Below are positions 1 through 11,713 of a DNA stretch of 64,000 nt, one piece after another. Each line of letters starts with the position of its first letter. The first letter of the stretch is position 1. The notes beneath the pieces were generated by a model. That model saw nothing but the letters and a program-made list of their open reading frames with translations, was not told the DNA's origin and searched no databases. The translations under genes were made by a program, and so were the position numbers. This stretch comes from Tipula vernalis (Eukaryota > Arthropoda > Insecta > Diptera > Tipulidae). The stretch is from positions 261,894,245 to 261,958,244 of the forward strand of contig OY282559.1 of the NCBI GenBank assembly GCA_958295665.1, read 5' to 3'.

Positions 1-1065
1 TAAGGCTTTATGGTTTCGTAATACTTAATTATTTCAGTGTCTGGTAAGAAAGCTAGGCATTTCAACATTCTCATGTTGAGCGAGAATTGTTTATCACTCC
101 CATATTTAGGTGTTAATTTTTCAAGTTGTATCCTCTGAAACAAAATTTGTCCAAAATGAAAATAACATGCTTTGTGGAGTGCGCTTGGAAAGTAATTTTT
201 TGACGCATTGATCATTGCAATCTCGAAATCGGTCATCATATACTTGGGTTTTAGTTCAATGTTATTATAGCAAGCTATATGCAGGATTTCATAAAAAACT
301 TCATTGTAACAGTCTTGCGATTTGGCACTCATAAGGCAAAATAATAATGGCATAGTAACATCTCCTATACGCCCATAAATAGTAAATAGTTGGGTCATTA
401 TGCTAGGAACCACATTAAACGTTCCATCCATAAGCCAAATTTTTGTTTCTGATAAGTAGTAGATGCTTTTGATTGTACCCATTACAATAATTTTATTTTT
501 ACCGAAGGTCTTCTCCGATAATACAAATAAATCACCTAAAAATTATTTAATTTTTTTTGTATGGAACAACTTTCAAGTTAAATGTTTTACCTTCAACATG
601 CATCAAATGAGTTGGAATTGTTATGGATTCCAAAGAAGTGGGTTCCTTTATAGTATTCCACCTTACATATTTGATCTTATTTTTCAGTGCTTCTTTTTTT
701 GGGAGATACACCCTACAATTACTTTTACAGCTGATCAAACCGTCATTGATAATTTGCGATGGCGGTCGTGTTGAGTCAAACGCCAGCTGTTTAATAAACT
801 CGTTAGTTTTTAGTACCTCGATACGACTAGCGACAGGTTCATGATTGTGCTCTTGTGACAATTTTGTAATTGTGTGTTTACCACAATCTAACTTCGTTGA
901 TAATCGTCCTCGACAACCCATTTTTTTTTTATTTTCACATGACCACCTAAAAATTTCGGAAGTGGTTTTTTCTAAATTGTAAGAAAACCCGTTCAATAAT
1001 AACTTATCTCTGTTTTTATTGGTTTTAGTTAGTTTAATATATTTATTAAGGTTATTCGTATCCAT
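1..1065 (-). CDS. FLYWCH zinc-finger / MULE transposase-like protein (partial, two exons)
   Basis: Two exons on the minus strand: 1065-591 and 535-1, joined by a 55-nt phase-1 intron (donor GTAAAAC, acceptor TTTTTAG). Splicing replaces the early stop of the unspliced frame, so both exons stay open to the window edge. Exon 1 carries a FLYWCH-type finger (residues about 20-75: GFSY, W-x-C, C-R-G-R, H-N-H) followed by a basic linker. Exon 2 begins DLFVLSEKTFGK and contains the MULE core: WLMDGTF with the first catalytic Asp, QLFTIYG, then TDFE with the second Asp, and the C-x2-H motif CYFH. Family knowledge: FLYWCH plus MULE occurs in Phantom-type Mutator elements of insects and in domesticated derivatives. 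The third catalytic Glu and the C-terminus lie outside the window. No terminal repeats were identified, so an active element, a relic or a host-coopted gene are all possible. The start at 1065 is the first Met in the open frame. Confidence 0.78.
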
Positions 1066-1350
1066 TTTTGAATATTTGCAATTTTTTGTTTTTAATTTAA
1101 ATTAACTTCAGTTGCTGAATAATGTGTGTAATGTATGTAATGCTCAGTCTACTGTATATTACATGAATGTTAACCACAGCCTTCTAAATTTATTGAATAT
1201 TCATATTCATAGAATTGTTAATGGTAGTGGTATAGTATATGTCAGGTAGAGGTAGGGATAACTACACTTACAATTTACATTTGGGTACAAATGTTTGTAA
1301 ATACTTACCACAATGTTAAGTCCTCTGTAGACTTGATCTTTGGAGAAATA

Positions 1351-1431
1351 ATGATCGATTTTGGATAAGATTTGATATTTATAATCGGGCCGCCCGATTA
1401 TAAATATCAAATCTTATCCAAAATCGATCAT
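1351..1431. repeat. Perfect 81-bp palindrome (40-bp arms, 1-nt spacer)
   Basis: Positions 1351-1390 are the exact reverse complement of 1392-1431, with a single C at 1391 between them. The arm starts ATGATCGATTTTGG and ends AATCGGGC. It could form a cruciform or long hairpin. The open frames crossing it on both strands are mirror images and are not genes. Confidence 0.95.
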
Positions 1432-1436
1432 TTCTT

Positions 1437-1510
1437 TTCGAGATTTTCAATTCGAGATTTTCCTTTTTCGAGATTTTTTGTTCGAGATAATTCTTTTCGA
1501 GATTTTCAAA
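1437..1510. repeat. Short minisatellite, TTCGAGATTTT unit of about 15 bp
   Basis: TTCGAGAT recurs at 1437, 1451, 1467, 1481 and 1496, a spacing of 14-16 bp, with T-rich filler between. More degenerate TTCGA motifs continue to about 1575. It directly abuts the perfect palindrome, so both may belong to one element end. Confidence 0.7.
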
Positions 1511-1575
1511 AAGGGATTTTATTTTCGATCGTTTTTAGTTCGAGAAATTTTTCTCGAGCATATCTTTTTCGACCA

Positions 1576-2127
1576 TCTATGCCCAACCCGAATTTTTATC
1601 ATTTTTTTGAAGTTTTCACTTTTTTATGGTATTTTGAGACTGGCTCGAAAAAAGTGCAATAAAAAAAGGCAATAGGTGACTAGGATAGAAATAGTGAGGT
1701 AGAAAGACACAACATTGTTTTATTTACAAAAGTCAAATAATATTGTTTTGCAGTGATTAAACGAACTACGAAAATTAATTACAGAAACGCCTAATTGGGG
1801 AGACGAAATTATATTTTTTATAATCGAAAAAGTTCAATTAAATGATTTTGTGTGGAATCCGCGTGGAATTAGACATTTTTTTTTTGAAAGAGTCTCGTAT
1901 CGATAAAAAAACCGACGAGCTTATGTCTGAAGACGACCTATTAACGTAGCAAGAGCAACGTACAATTGAGAAAACTTTATTTGTACAGTTTAAGAGAAAC
2001 CAAAATTTAGAAATTACAAATTAAAAAAACCGTTAAATGTCTAATGCTGCCATCTTTATGCATTAGGCTGTACCAGCCTAGATGTTGATTACCCGATTGT
2101 ACAAATTATTTTTGTTTTTTATATTTA
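1576..2127. other. No gene recognised
   Basis: AT-rich sequence with no recognisable reading frame or repeat on either strand. Confidence 0.5.
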
Positions 2128-2708
2128 TTGTTGAGGTATCTTTTTAAATTTTAAATAAAAAACATAAATTTTGTGAAATCTTTATTCACTTTTATTGGAA
2201 ATTAAAGTGCATTGGTTAATAATGAAAAAGAATGTCGTTCAAGTGACCTCCTCTGCTAGCTCGCCAGGCTTTCAGTCTTTTACCAAAATTTTGAATAACA
2301 TTTTCGCATAATGATGGTTCAATTAGTGATATTTGATGATCATGATCAGCATGATCTTGGTGGCCAATTCACGTCTATTCTTTGAGAAATTATTCGATTC
2401 GATCGATTGATTCCGTTGCTGTGTGGCATGTTGCATTATCCTGTTGAAACCACATATTCTGCACATCAATATCTTGCAATTGACTCCACAACAGTTTCTA
2501 ATCATCTCTCGATATCGAGCTCCATTCACAGTAATTACATTGCCATTTTGATTTAAAATAAGTTTTAATAATGAAAATACGTTGTTCACTCGTGTAGCGA
2601 TCTATTATAACTAACCGGAATGGTTGTACTTGCCATCTGTCAAATAACATATGGTACTCTAGTACAAAAAATATAAATGGCGGAATATTTAAAAAGATAC
2701 CTCAAATT
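2128..2708 (-). mobile_element. Mariner-like remnant with TA-flanked terminal repeats
   Basis: The ends are inverted: 5' TTGAGGTATCTTTTTAAAT at 2131 and 3' ATTTAAAAAGATACCTCAA ending about 2705. The element is 581 bp if the flanking TA dinucleotides (2126-2127 and 2709-2710) are the target duplication. The inside, read on the minus strand, encodes fragments of a mariner-family transposase: ITVNGARYR, then WFQQDNATCHTA containing the second catalytic Asp, with stops and frameshifts between. The same motifs occur in the better preserved copy at 37,048-38,347, but the terminal repeats differ, so this is a different family or a chimera. Confidence 0.65.
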
Positions 2709-2987
2709 TAAACACCATTTACAATACTAAATTTTATATTTCTCAATTCGTTATGGCACAATGAATTACTGTTTTAAAATATAAAATTGGGTCTATCCGG
2801 CTCCTCGGACGACACTTTTCCCACAAAGGGTCGATTAAAGATCAACAAACCAATCATTTATATTTTACAAACATTTTCTGTTATTTTGGGCAAGTATTTT
2901 CTTAAATTTTGAGACCACTTCCCCAATATCACAATTGGTCACGACAATATAAATCTTCCACTCTCATGCCGCTAAATCATAGACTTA

Positions 2988-3376
2988 CAAATAATCTTAC
3001 AAGGGAATCTTTTGTACTGTCAAATTCAAAAAATTCTAGTACTCTGTGAGACATTAACGAAACCATTTTTTAATCGGCAACCAAGCTCTTTTTAGAGGTT
3101 AAAACCACCTATTAATTTGCGGAAACAGGTAATTTAATCCCCAGAAAATCCCCTGATTACTTGTGAGGAATAATTACTAATTTGTTTTATCAAAAAAAGT
3201 GGAGTAGTATTCGGGATATATCGAAGAACAAAAAAACGTTTTTTGTTGTTAAATTATGGGGTGGTTTTAAACTCTAAAAGTGTTGATTAATCTCTCACAG
3301 AGTACTACAACTTATAATAGTTTTTACAATTTTTTGAATTTGACAGTTCAATAGGTCCCCTTGTTAGATTATTTAG
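2988..3376. mobile_element. Foldback MITE, about 390 bp
   Basis: About 130 bp at 2988-3115 matches the reverse complement of 3240-3376 with small indels. Shared blocks are AATAATCT-ACAAGGG, ACTGTCAAATTCAAAAAATT, TAGTACTCTGTGAGA and TTAAAACCACC. There is no coding capacity. Its right end touches the start of the dispersed repeat at 3368. No clear target duplication was found. Confidence 0.7.
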
Positions 3377-3735
3377 AACTGACACGTTTTTTGATCTTCG
3401 ACCTTTAACAGTTAGATCCAGTTATACGTCTCTAGTATACTGTTGAAAATCCTAAGGAATTTAAATTACTTCGTTTAGAGAGCATCCACAATGTTAAAAA
3501 TTTATTTTCTGAAAATTTGTGCCGTTTCACAATATTATATGAGCATTGTCAGAATTGACCGATATGATTCTTCACTCAGTGCTTGACATCACTGTGAACC
3601 ATTCGAGAATACAAAATAATAAAACACAAATAATATAATATCAGAATTAACGTTAATTATCTACTCCGCCACATACTCTCCCAGCGCTTTTCTCCTAAAC
3701 TTGCCCTTAATCTTTTATTAAGGTTTATATATGAC
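3368..3735. repeat. Dispersed repeat A, copy 1
   Basis: This segment aligns in direct orientation with 11,714-12,128. Shared blocks include ATTATTTAGAACTGA, CGACCTTTAACA, TTAGATCCAGTTATAC, AGAGCATCCACAATGTT, TTCTGAAAATTT and CTGTGAACCA. Identity looks like roughly 75-80 percent by eye. No open frame is conserved between the copies, so it is probably the non-coding part of an uncharacterised mobile element. Confidence 0.75.
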
Positions 3736-4077
3736 CTTTAAAATAAAACCTTTAAACGCGATTTTTTTTTCGATTAACATATCGTTGAAATTTCAATCAT
3801 TAAAATGTCACAAAATATCAATAAAACGTCAGAGAAATGGAAATGTCTTGCTATTAATAAAATCTTAAACAGCAAAATAAAACAAACAGTTTAAATGAGG
3901 ATTCATAAATTCATTTTAACCCATTTTATTAAATTTTAAAACAAATATCACAAATTCATTGCCAATTTTATCCCATATATAAATTCATTTTTACCTACCA
4001 ATTTACATTTTATTAAATTTAATTTTAAAAATATCTAAATGTATTCAAATTTTTATCCCAAATTCAAATTAAAAACA

Positions 4078-6153
4078 TTAATTGTACAAATCATTCGCAT
4101 TGATTCGCGTAAAATGATTTTCCTTGCATTTAAATGTTACACACGTTTCCGAACTATTGGCAAGTGATGAACGAATTGTGCATATTGCATTTACACACTA
4201 TTGCTAAGTTTATTTCTTTTTTTAGCTTTTATATCTGACACGATTGAAAAAATTCTTTCCGCATCAGCATTAGCATGTGGAAGGGATAAAATGTGTAATG
4301 CGGCTTTTGATAGTTCAGGAAAAACTAGTTGCTCATTAAAATTTTTTAATGTTGATATCTTCCACCAGAATTGCTCAATAGGCTCTTTCACATACGCTAA
4401 TTTTTGGGTTTCCGTAAGTTGATTAGGTAATGACCTCCATTCTATATTAATGGCGTTTTCGTCAATGACTAGTTTTTTAGAAAGTTTTTTAAAGTCCAAC
4501 AATTCCATTTCATTGCGCAATCCATCTAAACCCAACGCAATCATCGGATCTATAAACATCATATCTTTAAATACTGATTGTGAACCTATAGGTAGTCGTT
4601 TTTGTATTTCTTGAAGTGCGACAACGTAAAATTTTAAACAATCCAGCCTTATTCTATCTGCTTCAGTTTTTGGGATGGTCTTTATTATTTCCATACATTC
4701 CGGGCCAAGGTAAATAGATTCTAATGGTAGAAAAATATGAGGTGAATCAACATTTACGTTGGTTTTTAATTCCTCTTGTTTAATAAAATTTTGTCCCAAA
4801 TTTTTAAAAATTTTTACAGACTCTGTATGGAGTTGTCCAATTAGCGGCTTAATTGATTGGAACATAGCATTAAGGCAATTAAAAAACTGCAAAACGTATT
4901 TTAGAAAAAGCAGATAAGCTTTTGTGCACACGTTGTGCAGTTCTTGTAAAATTACCTCGGTGCTTTTAAGTTTATCAACTTTTACCGCTTCTTTAAAAAA
5001 AAATTGTAGTACGTTCCAATTATCGAGAATTCGTTCTACACAGCGTTGATGTGATAGCCAACGTGTATTGGCTGTTTTGAGGATTTTTCTGTTTTCTTCG
5101 CCTAAAAGTTCTTGAATTTCCTGCAGTTTGCTGCAACGTTTCGAGCTACCTGAAACGTACGCTCCTATTTGTCTTAAAAGGTCTTCCGGTGCTCGAGGTA
5201 GAGCAAAACAAGATTTGCTTGCGATTATTGCCGCACTATGACATATACATTTTATGCTAATTACGTGAGGATTGTCTTCACGTAGTCGTGAAACAAATGA
5301 ATTTGTTGCACCCATCATTACATTGGCTCCATCGCTACAGAAACCAATAATATTTTCGAAAGGAATTCCTGTATGTTTGATAATTTAAATTTTTTTTACT
5401 GAATTTAAAGAAAACCTGGATATAATATAAATTGGAAAAATACATACCGAAATTGATTATCATGTTTTTAAAATTCGTATATAGTGCAGCAGCAGTGCAA
5501 TCAGACCCAACGGGCATTAAATCTAACAACCGAACGTTTATTTTATTATTTTTAGGGCTAATGTAACGCGCTAACACACACATTGTCTTGTTTGTGGCAA
5601 TATCAGTACTTTCATCGATTAATATAGAAAATTTGTTTGTTTTCAAAGTTTCGACTAAATCACAAACTTCTTCATGGGCCAACACGTTTTTTATAACCCC
5701 TACACATTTGGTACGACCCAATTTAGCATCCTTAATAATTTGCGAGTCTGGCGCAATTTCCTTTAACAAGGGTAGCAGATGATCGACGATTTGAATCGCC
5801 ACATTATGTTCCGCAAAAAACATACTTAAACGTATTTCAAAATTACTTACGTTGTAATTAGTTTTTTGTTTGAAATATGATTTGACCTCTCGTGTATTCT
5901 TCAATTTTTCTACATTCTGTTTGTGTTTTTTTGTTGCGGAATGTTTCTCTAGATCTGATTTGCCGCAATTTAGATCTTTGTTACATGCAATACAACGGCA
6001 CCGAAATTCGTCGTCTGAAAATTTTTCAAGTCAACCTTTAAATTTTTCGAGGTTAAGCCAGTCCGAATTAAATTTTTGTTTGCGCCACTTACTTTTTGAT
6101 GACCCACCTTTGCGCTTTTCATCTTGGGAATCATACGACGACGACGAATCCAT
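4078..6153 (-). pseudogene. hAT-family transposase, nearly complete, one intron, two lesions
   Basis: Minus strand, Met at 6153. Exon 1 is 6153-5448, then a 79-nt intron 5369-5447 (donor GTATGT, acceptor CATACAG) that joins the frames exactly through a Gly codon, then exon 2 from 5368. The N-terminus has a BED-like finger (C-R-C-I-A-C, then H-x7-H). The middle contains ILIDESTDIATNK and IIGFCSDGANVMMG, typical of hAT catalytic-domain regions. The C-terminus has the dimerisation block ending LPHANADAERIFS and KKRNKLS. Two lesions are visible: an in-frame TGA at 6033-6031, at a site where relatives often have Trp, and a frameshift near 4195, after which the other frame continues to a stop at 4078. 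Otherwise more than 600 codons are open, so decay is recent. The product would be a nuclear DNA-binding transposase. Confidence 0.85.
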
Positions 6154-6543
6154 TTTCGATCAATTTTCTAACTATTGTATGACCCATATAATTATTTAAA
6201 AACTATATTACTAAAATCAACACATCTATGCGAACACTGCATCAATAAAAAATCAACTTTTAAAAAATAATGACAGAAGGAAAACCCTAAGTTCCATAAA
6301 TAATAGTGTAAAATAATAACCCAAACAATCGAATTACCCGGGTAGCACAGCGAATGTGATGAAATGTTGCGACAGAAAGCTGTATTAAGTAATTATAATA
6401 ATAAATATTTATAAACGTTTCTGTGTTTCGTTGAAGAATTTTAATTAAAAATTTGTTATAGTTATTAAGTTACAGTAAAAATTCCCTATTTTAGCAGTAT
6501 TTTTCAATATCCGTCCGTTTTTCCCTACACGTAAATTTTTTGA

Positions 6544-6590
6544 TTAAAATTCCCTACAATAGGGAATTTCCCCTACATCTGGCATCACTG
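6544..6590. repeat. hAT terminal inverted repeat (transposase 5' side)
   Basis: Read inward on the minus strand, the end begins CAGTGATGCCAGATGTAGGG, which fits the CAGNGNTGCCA consensus of many hAT elements. It lies about 390 bp upstream of the transposase start. A hairpin ATTCCCTA-CAA-TAGGGAAT sits at 6549-6567, and further CCCTA or TTCCCTA motifs follow at 6480-6560, as expected for subterminal transposase sites. The 8 bp just outside are CTAGATAT. The matching 3' end was not found before 3735, so that side is probably lost. Confidence 0.75.
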
Positions 6591-6922
6591 CTAGATATAA
6601 TTTATTTTTAAATATTGACGATTCAAATGACGTATCAAATCAAATTAGTTTCCAGTCACTTGAAAACTTTGAAGTCCCATAACTCGCAAACCTAAACATT
6701 TTTCGTCCTGATCTTTGCGACTATACAGTTTTCTAGGACTGCACAGGTTATACAGGATACAAATTCAAAAAATGTACGCAACATTTTACATAATGAGAAT
6801 AAAAATTTTTTGAACTTTTTTATTTTTGTTTTATAGCTTTAAATCAATATGGCGTGCGGCATGTTTGATCAAGTTCATCGCTATTTAATTAGAATTGAAA
6901 TTAAAATACACATTCACGTCGA

Positions 6923-7225
6923 TTATAGAATCCGCGGGAGCGAATCAACCGCGGATCGAAAACTACATATAAAAAAAATGAGAAACAAAAATTTTATATC
7001 ATAGTTTCATTGAAATCCCTTTAGATTTTTTTACAAATCGTTAAAAAGAAATTGTTTTAGAAACGCTAAAAAACTGTTGCGTTTGTACGGTTAATCAAAA
7101 TATCCAAATTGCATGTAAATCAATAGAAGTTTTCCGCAGGATACTTTGATTAGAAGCAATTGTTTCCTATTTTTTTTAAATGCAGTTTTCGATCCGCGAT
7201 TGATTCGCTCCCGCGGATTCTATAA
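6923..7225. mobile_element. MITE with GC-rich 45-bp terminal inverted repeats
   Basis: TTATAGAATCCGCGGGAGCG at the left end is mirrored at the right end (7185-7225), and the match continues through CGCGGATCGAAAAC with one mismatch. The element is about 303 bp and internally AT-rich with no coding frame. The flanking TCGA (6919-6922 and 7226-7229) is a possible target duplication, but it is itself palindromic, so a TA duplication within the ends is also possible. The CCGCGG core stands out against the AT-rich surroundings. Confidence 0.85.
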
Positions 7226-7229
7226 TCGA

Positions 7230-10200
7230 CATGATTAAAAATTTGTTGTTTTAATTTTTTTTTCAATCCACAAATTTTTATTTAACTTGGTTTGATTTTT
7301 ACAGTTTTTAAAACATTATTTACATTTATATTAAACAAGAGATTGGTTTAATCAAATAAATTTCGGAAATATGTCAATTCCGTGACGCGCGTCATCTTAT
7401 TGAAATTTTGGTTTACGCTCCATATACATATAATGAAAATAAAGACGAAGTCCTACGTCAAAATAAAAAACAAACTATTAAATTGTTGATCAGTCAACAA
7501 AAATTATACAACTAGCGCTGAAACACTATACTGTGGCATGATTCTTTATTGCTAGAAATGTATCTAGGATTACTGCTGTTAAAATGAGCTATTGATTTTT
7601 GCTTTATATTTGTAAATATTGTATCGATAATTTGCTATACTTATTATTTCTACCTTTTTCGCGATACAGTATCTTAATACGATAAGGCTGTCAGGCTTTT
7701 AGTTTTTTTAATTATGAAATTCAACAAAAAGCATATTTTGTTGACCAAAATTTAATTTCAATTATTTCGGGTTAATTTTTTTCCAAGAAAATAGCCAATT
7801 TGATAAGCCCAACTTTCGAAATAAAATATAAATTTAGTATGTATTATGACTCTGGTGGCAGGTATCATAACCAAGAATTAGAATTATGTTTAAATAAACC
7901 TAATTTTTTTGGGATTAGTATTATTGTTGAGGGAATTTATCCTATGCAGTTGTTGTTGTAAATTTGTCCAAGGAAATACAATAAAAGAAAACGTCGAATT
8001 TTAAATTTTGGCATATTTGTTAAAAAAAAAGGTCAATCAATTTGCTGCTTATATGAAACGTTAAATTATTTGACGTTTAAGAATTGTGTTGTCCTTTTCT
8101 TTCTCACTGTTTCTGTCCAAGACTCGCATTACTTTTTTATTGCACTTTTTTTTAGCCAGTGTCATAATACCATTATTTTATAGTTTCCAGAGGCCCTTTC
8201 TGGAAGAAACCCTTTGCAATTTACAAAAAGGGATGAACAAAGAAAATTGGAACTTTAAAACTAATGCTTCTACCCATTCTGACACAGAATATTCACTAAT
8301 ATTTAATACTGCCAAATATTTCTTCTTAAAACTTGTTTTGAACTGCGCAAAGCGGAAATTAAATTTCAGAATTGTCAGTTCGATCTAATTTCAAAACTTT
8401 CGAAAATTACCAAATTAGCATATTAGAGCCAAAATTTGCTAAATAACAGACGTCTAAAAAAAATAATTAAATTATTAACACGTACATAAAAAGTAAGAAA
8501 CAATATCAATTAAAAACAGTAAAATACACGTCAAGTGTATTCTATATTTTAAAACACCAATATCTAAAAATTAAGAACCACATGCACATACAAAATTACA
8601 AAGAACTATGCACCATCTCAAATTATTTTATTAAATCTACCTTATCACATTATAAATATTTATCAAAAAAGAACCAAAAAAAAACTAACCCACCTTACTA
8701 ATCAACCAACAAATTTATCTATACACAAACATTCGCTAAATCCAAAAAATCGGTGGATTATTATTTTAAAACCAACTAACAGAAATGATTCTGATATGCA
8801 TATCCCACCGGATTTTAATTCTTTATTTTGAATCAAGTATTAATTTATTTGTTTTTATTATTTATTTCCTAATTTAATTGGAAAATTTTCAGTAAAAAAA
8901 AACAATTAAATCTCTAACTCTAAAAACCATATTATTATAATTAAATAAATATAAAAAAAAACATAAAAAAATCTATCCTATTTTTTGATTCATGTCTACA
9001 ATATATTATATACCAATAACATAAACAAATAAATACAAATTAATCAATTATTATTAATTAAGCATACAAAAAATACTAAATTATGTAAACTCAATGTTCA
9101 TTTAAATAATTTATATATAAAAAAAAAAAAATCTATGTGACACAAATAAAAATACATTTATATATTATTATTAATTAGTAATAATTAAAAACTATAAAAA
9201 TAATCACAAATACACTTATAAATAACCAATATTAAACTAAAATATAAATATATATAAATAGATTATAAATATTAAAAAAAAAAAAAAATACAAAAACATT
9301 TTAAAAATAATAAAAATACTACACAAATTAAATTTTATTTTTATTTATTTAGTTTTAAAAACTCTGTCTCTATTTCTCTCCCCCAAATTGCATATTCAAC
9401 CAACATTTCCTTTACAACATACCTATTTAAATAAATTAACCATTATTTACCTAATTATATTTTAACATCATTATTTATTTATTTATACAAAATTTTTTTT
9501 TTTTTATTCTTTATTTTCAGATATATCTATAAATACACACAAATCAAAACATTTCTCATATATAATTGTTATTAATATTTTGTTATATTAAATAGATAAA
9601 ATATTAAAATAATTAAACACAACAATAAAACAACATACTTTTATATACAAAATTCATAACAACATCATCATATGAACAACAACAACAACAACTACAACAA
9701 ACGAATCTGAACAACAATACAAAATAAAATCATCATCATTAAATTATGTAAATTGATAAATTAAATAATAATTTAAAAAAAAAAAAAAAAAAAACAACAA
9801 TTTTTTTTTAATAAATAAATTCGCGCTATAAATCGACATCAACACATTATTCTACAATAGAAAGTGTATTCGTACAATAGTAAATTATAATTATTAAAAA
9901 TAATTAATAATAATTTGGTAAATTAGTAGATGGTTAACAATTTTATTCTAAATTGTTAATATTTTAATTTTATTTTTAATTTTTATATTGTAGGTTGAGT
10001 TTAAAAATTTTTTAGTAATAATTTGTAATATAATGTATATTATATAGTGATTATATGTTTTAATAGTGTTGATGATTATTATTCAGACTCCCATTTGCTT
10101 GTTTTGATTTAGCTACTAAAAATATCAAAGCCATCAAATTAGTTTTGATTTGTTGTGTTACATCGTACAAATGAAGAAATTAGGCGAAATTTTGGAAAAC

Positions 10201-10787
10201 CTTTTTGTTTTTTTAGTTATAACAATTGGTTGAAATAAACAACGAACGAATTTAAGTGTTAAAATACAATCAATAGTATCATCATATTTAATTTCTTTTA
10301 GTTAATGTACTTGTTTAATCGTTAGAAGATGGAAGAATGACCGAAAATGATGATGTTGATCCGTATCATAAAAGATTATTCAATTTTTATATTTAAACCC
10401 AGATGAAACATTTTGATTTCATCGACAAATAAACAAAATCGAATTAAAATCAAAGCTATCGGTTAAATGTCAGAGCTATTATACGGTAGACATTAGCCAG
10501 TAGCCATGCAATAAAACCTAAATATCAGCGTTTAAAATTACACTTCAGTTGGTTTATATTCCCATTATTTTCGTTTTAAAAGCAATTCTCTTTTCTCTCC
10601 TTCGATTGGAACAGTAAACCAAAAATTCATGAATACTATTCAGTGACAAATGAGTAATGAACGAAGAAAAGAAACAAAATGAGAGAATCGATCTACTGAA
10701 TAGAATAGAAATATATTTTTCTTCTGTTTTGTTCACTGCTGAATGAATAATTAGTGAATAATTTTTCAATAGTATTTAAATGTACAA
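7230..10787. other. Gene-free, AT-rich block
   Basis: No gene was recognised. From about 8460 to 9900 the sequence is almost only A and T with long A-runs (for example 9121-9131 and 9777-9794). Small open frames at 8086 and 10,554 show no family resemblance. An (AAC)n microsatellite is listed separately. Confidence 0.6.
9675..9703. repeat. (AAC)n microsatellite
   Basis: Six uninterrupted AAC units, then ACT, then further AAC units. A simple repeat in non-coding AT-rich DNA. Confidence 0.85.
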
Positions 10788-11369
10788 ATTTTATTAAAGG
10801 TGCAAAATTGTTTTAATTTATTTTTGGGGCTATATCGAGAATTGAGTTCGAACAGTGATAATTATGGCCAAAAATTCGAATATTTTATGATAATTTGGTG
10901 TAAAACGACAAATTTTAATTTCCTTATGCGCAGCTTAAACAAAATTAATCTTCCATTCGTTAGTTTCACTCTCCCGTTTGTTTGAATAACGAATAGAATA
11001 TTTCGTAGTATTGAATTAACTGAGTAAAGAATATTTTTTCTTTTCTACTCACTTTTCAAATCGACCTGTTGTAAAAATTATTATTCGATGTGGAGAAAGG
11101 AAATAACAAATTTTACAGAGCGAGTTTTAAAACGCTGTGTAGAAGTTTTATTATAGGTGCAAAAATTTTTTGATTTATTTTTGTGGCTATATCGAGAATT
11201 GAGTTCGAACAATGAAAATTTTGGCCAAAAATTCAAATATTTTATGATAGTTTGGTGGAAAATGATAATCTTTATTTTCCTTATGCGCAACGTAAACAAA
11301 ATTACTTTTCCATTCTTTAGTTTCACTCTTCCCTTTGTTTGAATAACGAATAGAATATTTCGTAGTATT
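10788..11369. repeat. Tandem duplication, 357-bp offset (copies 10788-11012 and 11145-11369)
   Basis: The two 225-bp segments align without net indels, roughly 85 percent identical. Shared blocks include GCTATATCGAGAATTGAGTT, CCTTATGCGCA and TTTGAATAACGAATAGAATA. The 132 bp between copies is only loosely related. Both copies keep a 61-codon open frame, but these begin with GTG and most differences change the amino acid, so coding function is unlikely. Confidence 0.85.
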
Positions 11370-11713
11370 AGAGCAGAGAAAACTTTTCTTTTCTACTTTA
11401 TTCGATACAAAATTAATAATCAACACAATATGTTTCGTTTTCTACTCAATTATTATTCGATCAGTAAAGAGCGAATAAAAAATTTTACAGCAGCCAAATC
11501 TTTATTTTTTAAAGTTGAGAGAAGGATAAACTCAATAGAATTGTAAAAGCATTCCCTTGTTTTACACCGTTGCATATATGGTGGCTGGTCGAAAATGTAA
11601 CTGACTGAAAAAATCGGAAACCATCGACCCTATTTTAAAAAAAAATAAAAACACTTCAATTTTATATTTGAGGGCGACGCTAAACGCCAAATCACGATTC
11701 ACAATTAATTTTA

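Noticed and set aside
1207..1675. Open frames on both strands across the 1.35-1.43 kb palindrome
   Set aside because: Mirror-image translation of an inverted repeat plus minisatellite, with no motif.
10800..11342. Two similar 61-codon open frames in the tandem duplication
   Set aside because: They begin with GTG, and most differences between them change the amino acid, so there is no sign of protein-level constraint.
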